This document shows, piece after piece, positions 61,149-64,000 of a DNA stretch of 64,000 bases; the stretch's first letter is position 1; each line of letters opens with the position of its first letter. The position numbers and the translations under genes are program-made. Origin of the DNA: MED-G105 sp038522945 (lineage in GTDB: Bacteria > Pseudomonadota > Alphaproteobacteria > Caulobacterales > Parvularculaceae); the NCBI GenBank assembly GCA_038522945.1, contig JBCBJV010000018.1:10089-74088 (forward strand), given 5' to 3'. The notes under the pieces were generated by a model that did no database searches, was not told the DNA's origin, and saw nothing but the letters and a program-made list of their open reading frames with translations.

Positions 61149-62705
61149 CTAACCGATCCATTCAACGCGCGCCGACGTCTCAAACGCTGTTGCGAGTGCA
61201 TCCAAACGACGTTGCGGTGTTTCGGTAAGTAGGCCCTCGTATTGTTTGGGTGCACTGAAAACGATCTCGCCTGCCTGAAACTGAAGTCGAGCCTGACTCA
61301 GCGGCGCTGTCGTTTTCGGCGCGTAAGAGGACATAAACCTTAAGGCAAGCCCAAGCCGGATTGCGCTTTGCTGCTCTTGTTCCGAGAGAAGACCAGTTAG
61401 GGCGTCATCCTCTGGTTGGGATTTGATGCCTTCGTGGCGAGCAAAAAGAGCCGCCCCCAATATCACACGTTCGGTATGACCGATCCCAAGAAAAGGTGCT
61501 CGAATGGCCGTGTCGAAGGCATGCTGTGCACGCAGATCAGGATGGAAGAACGCACCGATATCCACCAGATGGCAAGCCGATTCCAGTAGCGCCGGTGGGT
61601 AAGCTGTTTCCTCACCGAAAATGGGCGCGATAGCTTGATGAAGTACCGAACCCACATCAAGGGCTGGCGAAAACCGGCGGCCAAAGAACCGAGCCCCTTC
61701 CGTCAGAGGGTTTTGCTCTTTTTGCTCTGGTGTTAAGTGGTCGTAGAGCAAGCCTTCCCGGACACCGCCTGCCGATATAAAAATGTTCCGTACACCCGTG
61801 CGTTTAATCAGTAACCGTAAAACGGTCGCAGCCAGCGGCAGGGTTTCAATACGTCGCCTCGCAATACCCGGGATTTCTTCCAAAGATTGCTGACTTTGAC
61901 GCGAGATCAAATCACAAACATCGACAACGTCTTTGGCTGCAAGGTCGTAGTGATGCAAAACCGAAAGGGGATGCTGCCGCAAGCGCATGTGGATTTTAGC
62001 GATGGCCCGCCAGGCGCCCCCGACCGCATAGAGGGTTTGCCCGACCTTACTTGAAAGCCAAGGGACCTCATCGAACTGTTTTTCAACGAGCGACTTTGCC
62101 CGTGAAAGATCACCACCCGTCCACTCCAGTAGCCGCAAAGGTCCAATAGAAAGGCTCGCTGCTTCCTTCAACTTGCTGTCCTTGACCCGAACAAGTTCCA
62201 GACTGCCACCGCCCATGTCACCAACTAGTCCGTGAGCAGATGGCTCAGCGGAGACAACACCAAGCGCAGCGAGTTCGGCTTCGCGTGCGCCGTCAACCAC
62301 ATCGATAGAAAGACCAAGATTCTCCGCTGCCTCGACAAACGCCGGCCCATTCCGTGCCTCCCGCACGGCTGCGGTGGCGATAGCCATTGTTCTTGGATTA
62401 CCAAAATCGTTGAGGATGCTTTTGAACCGGGCAAGTATTGAGAGCGCTGCTTCCACCGCAGACGGATCAAGATCACCATCGGGGCTCATGTTGCGACCCA
62501 ACCCGCAAAGCGCTTTTTCATTACAGATGGGGAATGGTGCCCGGCGAGGCCCATCATAGATCACCAACCGGACCGAATTCGAGCCGATATCGATCACCGC
62601 ACACTGATCGCTCTTTATCTCCTGACGAGCAACAGCCGCCGGATCTGAGGAGAATACCTCGTCAGCAAGCGGATTACTGTTTTGGTCTGATCGGCTTTGG
62701 TGCAT
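61149..62705 (-). CDS. ppx: Exopolyphosphatase/guanosine pentaphosphate phosphohydrolase (Ppx/GppA)
   Basis: Hydrolyses polyphosphate end groups or pppGpp, about 518 residues. ASKHA fold: CAVIDIGSNSVRLVIYDGP, the catalytic Glu in the AVREARNGPAFVE segment, and VGDMGGGSLELVRVKD. The C-terminal half is HD-like (LVDIGAFFHPDLRAQHAFDTAI). Start uncertain: ATG 62705, GTG 62724-62726. Either overlaps the end of ppk, so polyphosphate synthesis and breakdown are coupled here. Confidence 0.92.
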   Translation of the reverse strand: MHQSRSDQNSNPLADEVFSSDPAAVARQEIKSDQCAVIDIGSNSVRLVIYDGPRRAPFPICNEKALCGLGRNMSPDGDLDPSAVEAALSILARFKSILNDFGNPRTMAIATAAVREARNGPAFVEAAENLGLSIDVVDGAREAELAALGVVSAEPSAHGLVGDMGGGSLELVRVKDSKLKEAASLSIGPLRLLEWTGGDLSRAKSLVEKQFDEVPWLSSKVGQTLYAVGGAWRAIAKIHMRLRQHPLSVLHHYDLAAKDVVDVCDLISRQSQQSLEEIPGIARRRIETLPLAATVLRLLIKRTGVRNIFISAGGVREGLLYDHLTPEQKEQNPLTEGARFFGRRFSPALDVGSVLHQAIAPIFGEETAYPPALLESACHLVDIGAFFHPDLRAQHAFDTAIRAPFLGIGHTERVILGAALFARHEGIKSQPEDDALTGLLSEQEQQSAIRLGLALRFMSSYAPKTTAPLSQARLQFQAGEIVFSAPKQYEGLLTETPQRRLDALATAFETSARVEWIG

Positions 62706-64000
62706 TGTACTCAATGGCCGCCCCACGGCCGGAAAGGCTTGGATTGATCATCATATACTGATGCACGTTAAACGGAGTCACCCCTTCCGGCACCCTCACC
62801 CGCTCAAATCCTCCGTCGGGCATTAACTGCCAGCTTTGCGCCTCATCGTTGAGGTTCGCAACCATGATGATATCGAGAATTTGCGAGTGCACAGTCGGGT
62901 TTTCGATCGGACACAGCACCTCGACCCGGCGGTTGAGATTGCGCGGCATCAAATCCGCGGACGCAATATAGACTTTCGCTCCCGGGTTCGGCATGGGCTT
63001 GCCCGCTCCGAAGCAGTAAATCCGCGCATGTTCCAAAAAGCGGCCAACAATACTCTTGACCCGAATGTTTTCCGACAAGCCGGGCACGCCCGGCCGAAGG
63101 CAACAAATACCTCGCACGACCAGATCGATCTGAACGCCCGCCGTGCTCGCCTGGTAAAGCTTATCGATCAGGACACCATCCACGAGCGAGTTCATCTTCA
63201 TCCAAATCGAGGCTGGCCTGCCGACCTTGGCGTGTTTGATCTCTTCATCGATTTGCGCTGAAAGCCGCTCGCGCAAGGAAATCGGCGCAACGGCAAGCTT
63301 TTCAAGGGTGGAGGGACGCGCATACCCGGTGATGTAGTTGAAGATTTTTGCCACATCCCGCCCCGTCGCCGGGTCACAGGTGAAGAGCGAAAGGTCGGTG
63401 TAAATCTTTGCTGTGATAGGGTGATAATTGCCCGTTCCCACATGAACATAGGTCCGTAGCGTGTCGCCTTCATGCCGGGCGACATAGGAAAGCTTGCCGT
63501 GGGTTTTGTACTCAACAAATCCGTAGACCACATTCACCCCCGACCGCTCAAGCGCGCGGGCCCACTGGATATTGGCCTCTTCGTCGAACCGCGCTTTCAA
63601 CTCCACCAGGGCCGTTACGTTCTTGCCGGCTTCGGCAGCCTCGATCAGGGCTTCGACAATCGGGCTTTGTTTGGACGTCCGATAAAGAGTTTGTTTGATG
63701 GCGGTTACGTCCGGATCGTGGGCCGCCTGTTTCAGAAACTGAACGACAACGTCAAACGATTCATAGGGATGATGGACCAGAATGTCTTTCGCCCGGATTG
63801 CGGAGAAGCAATCGCCACCATGTTCGCGAATACGTTCTGGAAACCGCGGCTCATAGGGCACAAATTGATGCGCAGGCAGATCAGGTGGAATTAACTCCGA
63901 GGTTTGAGCAAGCCCGAGAATACCATCCATGATAACGAGGTCTTGTGGCGTTGCCCGGATGCGCTCGGTCACAAGTTGGCGCATGTGCGCGGGCATTGAT
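62674..64000 (-). CDS. ppk: Polyphosphate kinase, C-terminal part (5' end outside window)
   Basis: Makes polyphosphate from ATP at the membrane. The visible 442 residues hold both phospholipase D-like domains: KDILVHHPYESFDVVVQFL, TAIKQTLYRTSKQSPIVEALIEAAE, VYGFVEYKTHGKLSYVARHEG with the His that is phosphorylated, HVGTGNYHPITAKIYTDLSLFTCD, and VRGICCLRPGVPGLSENIRVKSIVGRFLEHARIYCF. The end overlaps ppx by about 30 bases. The N-terminal domain is beyond base 64000. Confidence 0.95.
   Translation of the reverse strand, partial: SMPAHMRQLVTERIRATPQDLVIMDGILGLAQTSELIPPDLPAHQFVPYEPRFPERIREHGGDCFSAIRAKDILVHHPYESFDVVVQFLKQAAHDPDVTAIKQTLYRTSKQSPIVEALIEAAEAGKNVTALVELKARFDEEANIQWARALERSGVNVVYGFVEYKTHGKLSYVARHEGDTLRTYVHVGTGNYHPITAKIYTDLSLFTCDPATGRDVAKIFNYITGYARPSTLEKLAVAPISLRERLSAQIDEEIKHAKVGRPASIWMKMNSLVDGVLIDKLYQASTAGVQIDLVVRGICCLRPGVPGLSENIRVKSIVGRFLEHARIYCFGAGKPMPNPGAKVYIASADLMPRNLNRRVEVLCPIENPTVHSQILDIIMVANLNDEAQSWQLMPDGGFERVRVPEGVTPFNVHQYMMINPSLSGRGAAIEYNAPKPIRPKQ

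Noticed and set aside
62674..62726. Frameshift between ppk and ppx
   Set aside because: Both ends are intact; the overlap is a normal coupled arrangement.

Overview
The window looks like a chromosomal segment of a marine-type alphaproteobacterium, roughly 55-60% GC by eye. The strongest lineage signs are a circularly permuted (two-piece) tmRNA gene next to an alphaproteobacterial SspB, the hflK-hflC-degP order, a Coq7 hydroxylase, and an acetylglutamate kinase fused to a GNAT synthase domain as described in Maricaulis and xanthomonads. A Maricaulales/Parvularculales-like organism fits, but this is inference from gene content only.

Layout. 1-12.4 kb: 3' end of serB, a flavoprotein, the hflK-hflC-degP membrane-protein quality-control operon, the Fe-S carrier ATPase Mrp, a secreted NTF2-like protein, thyA-folA, a DUF4153-type membrane protein and a second secreted NTF2-like protein. 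12.5-16 kb: the accessory part. It holds a membrane-anchored LytTR regulator with a 33-codon ORF facing its 3' end, an AT-rich stretch with a 48-residue candidate lipoprotein and a secreted protein, a small XRE regulator, the permuted ssrA gene (tag ANDNYSEEFALAA), a tandem duplication carrying terminator-like hairpins, and then sspB. The trans-translation RNA and the adaptor that hands its tagged products to ClpXP are therefore neighbours on one strand.

16.8-29 kb: fumC, glyS and glyQ separated by four genes (GFA-type zinc protein, a secreted protein on the opposite strand, an ABM protein, a hotdog thioesterase), an RhlE-type helicase with a long basic tail, and parC. 29-42 kb: an M48 peptidase with a C-terminal helical region, recO, a TraB-like secreted protein, coq7, dsbB, exoD, tRNA-Leu(CAA), a secreted beta-helix/Sel1 pair, a TusA-like protein and a large TonB-dependent receptor. 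42-48 kb: a slipin operon with two NfeD-type proteins, threonine dehydratase and SelO.

48-54 kb: a tightly overlapping operon atuA-atuC-atuE-atuF for biotin-dependent acyl-CoA carboxylation and hydration, resembling acyclic terpene utilisation but with a divergent carboxyltransferase. 54-64 kb: aspS-argB(NAGK-NAGS)-argC, an S49 peptidase with a clear terminator, RNase D, and ppk-ppx (ppk cut by the window end). Start codons were moved from the longest ORF where the Shine-Dalgarno, signal peptide or family length argued for it. No CRISPR array, complete insertion sequence, phage or rRNA was seen.
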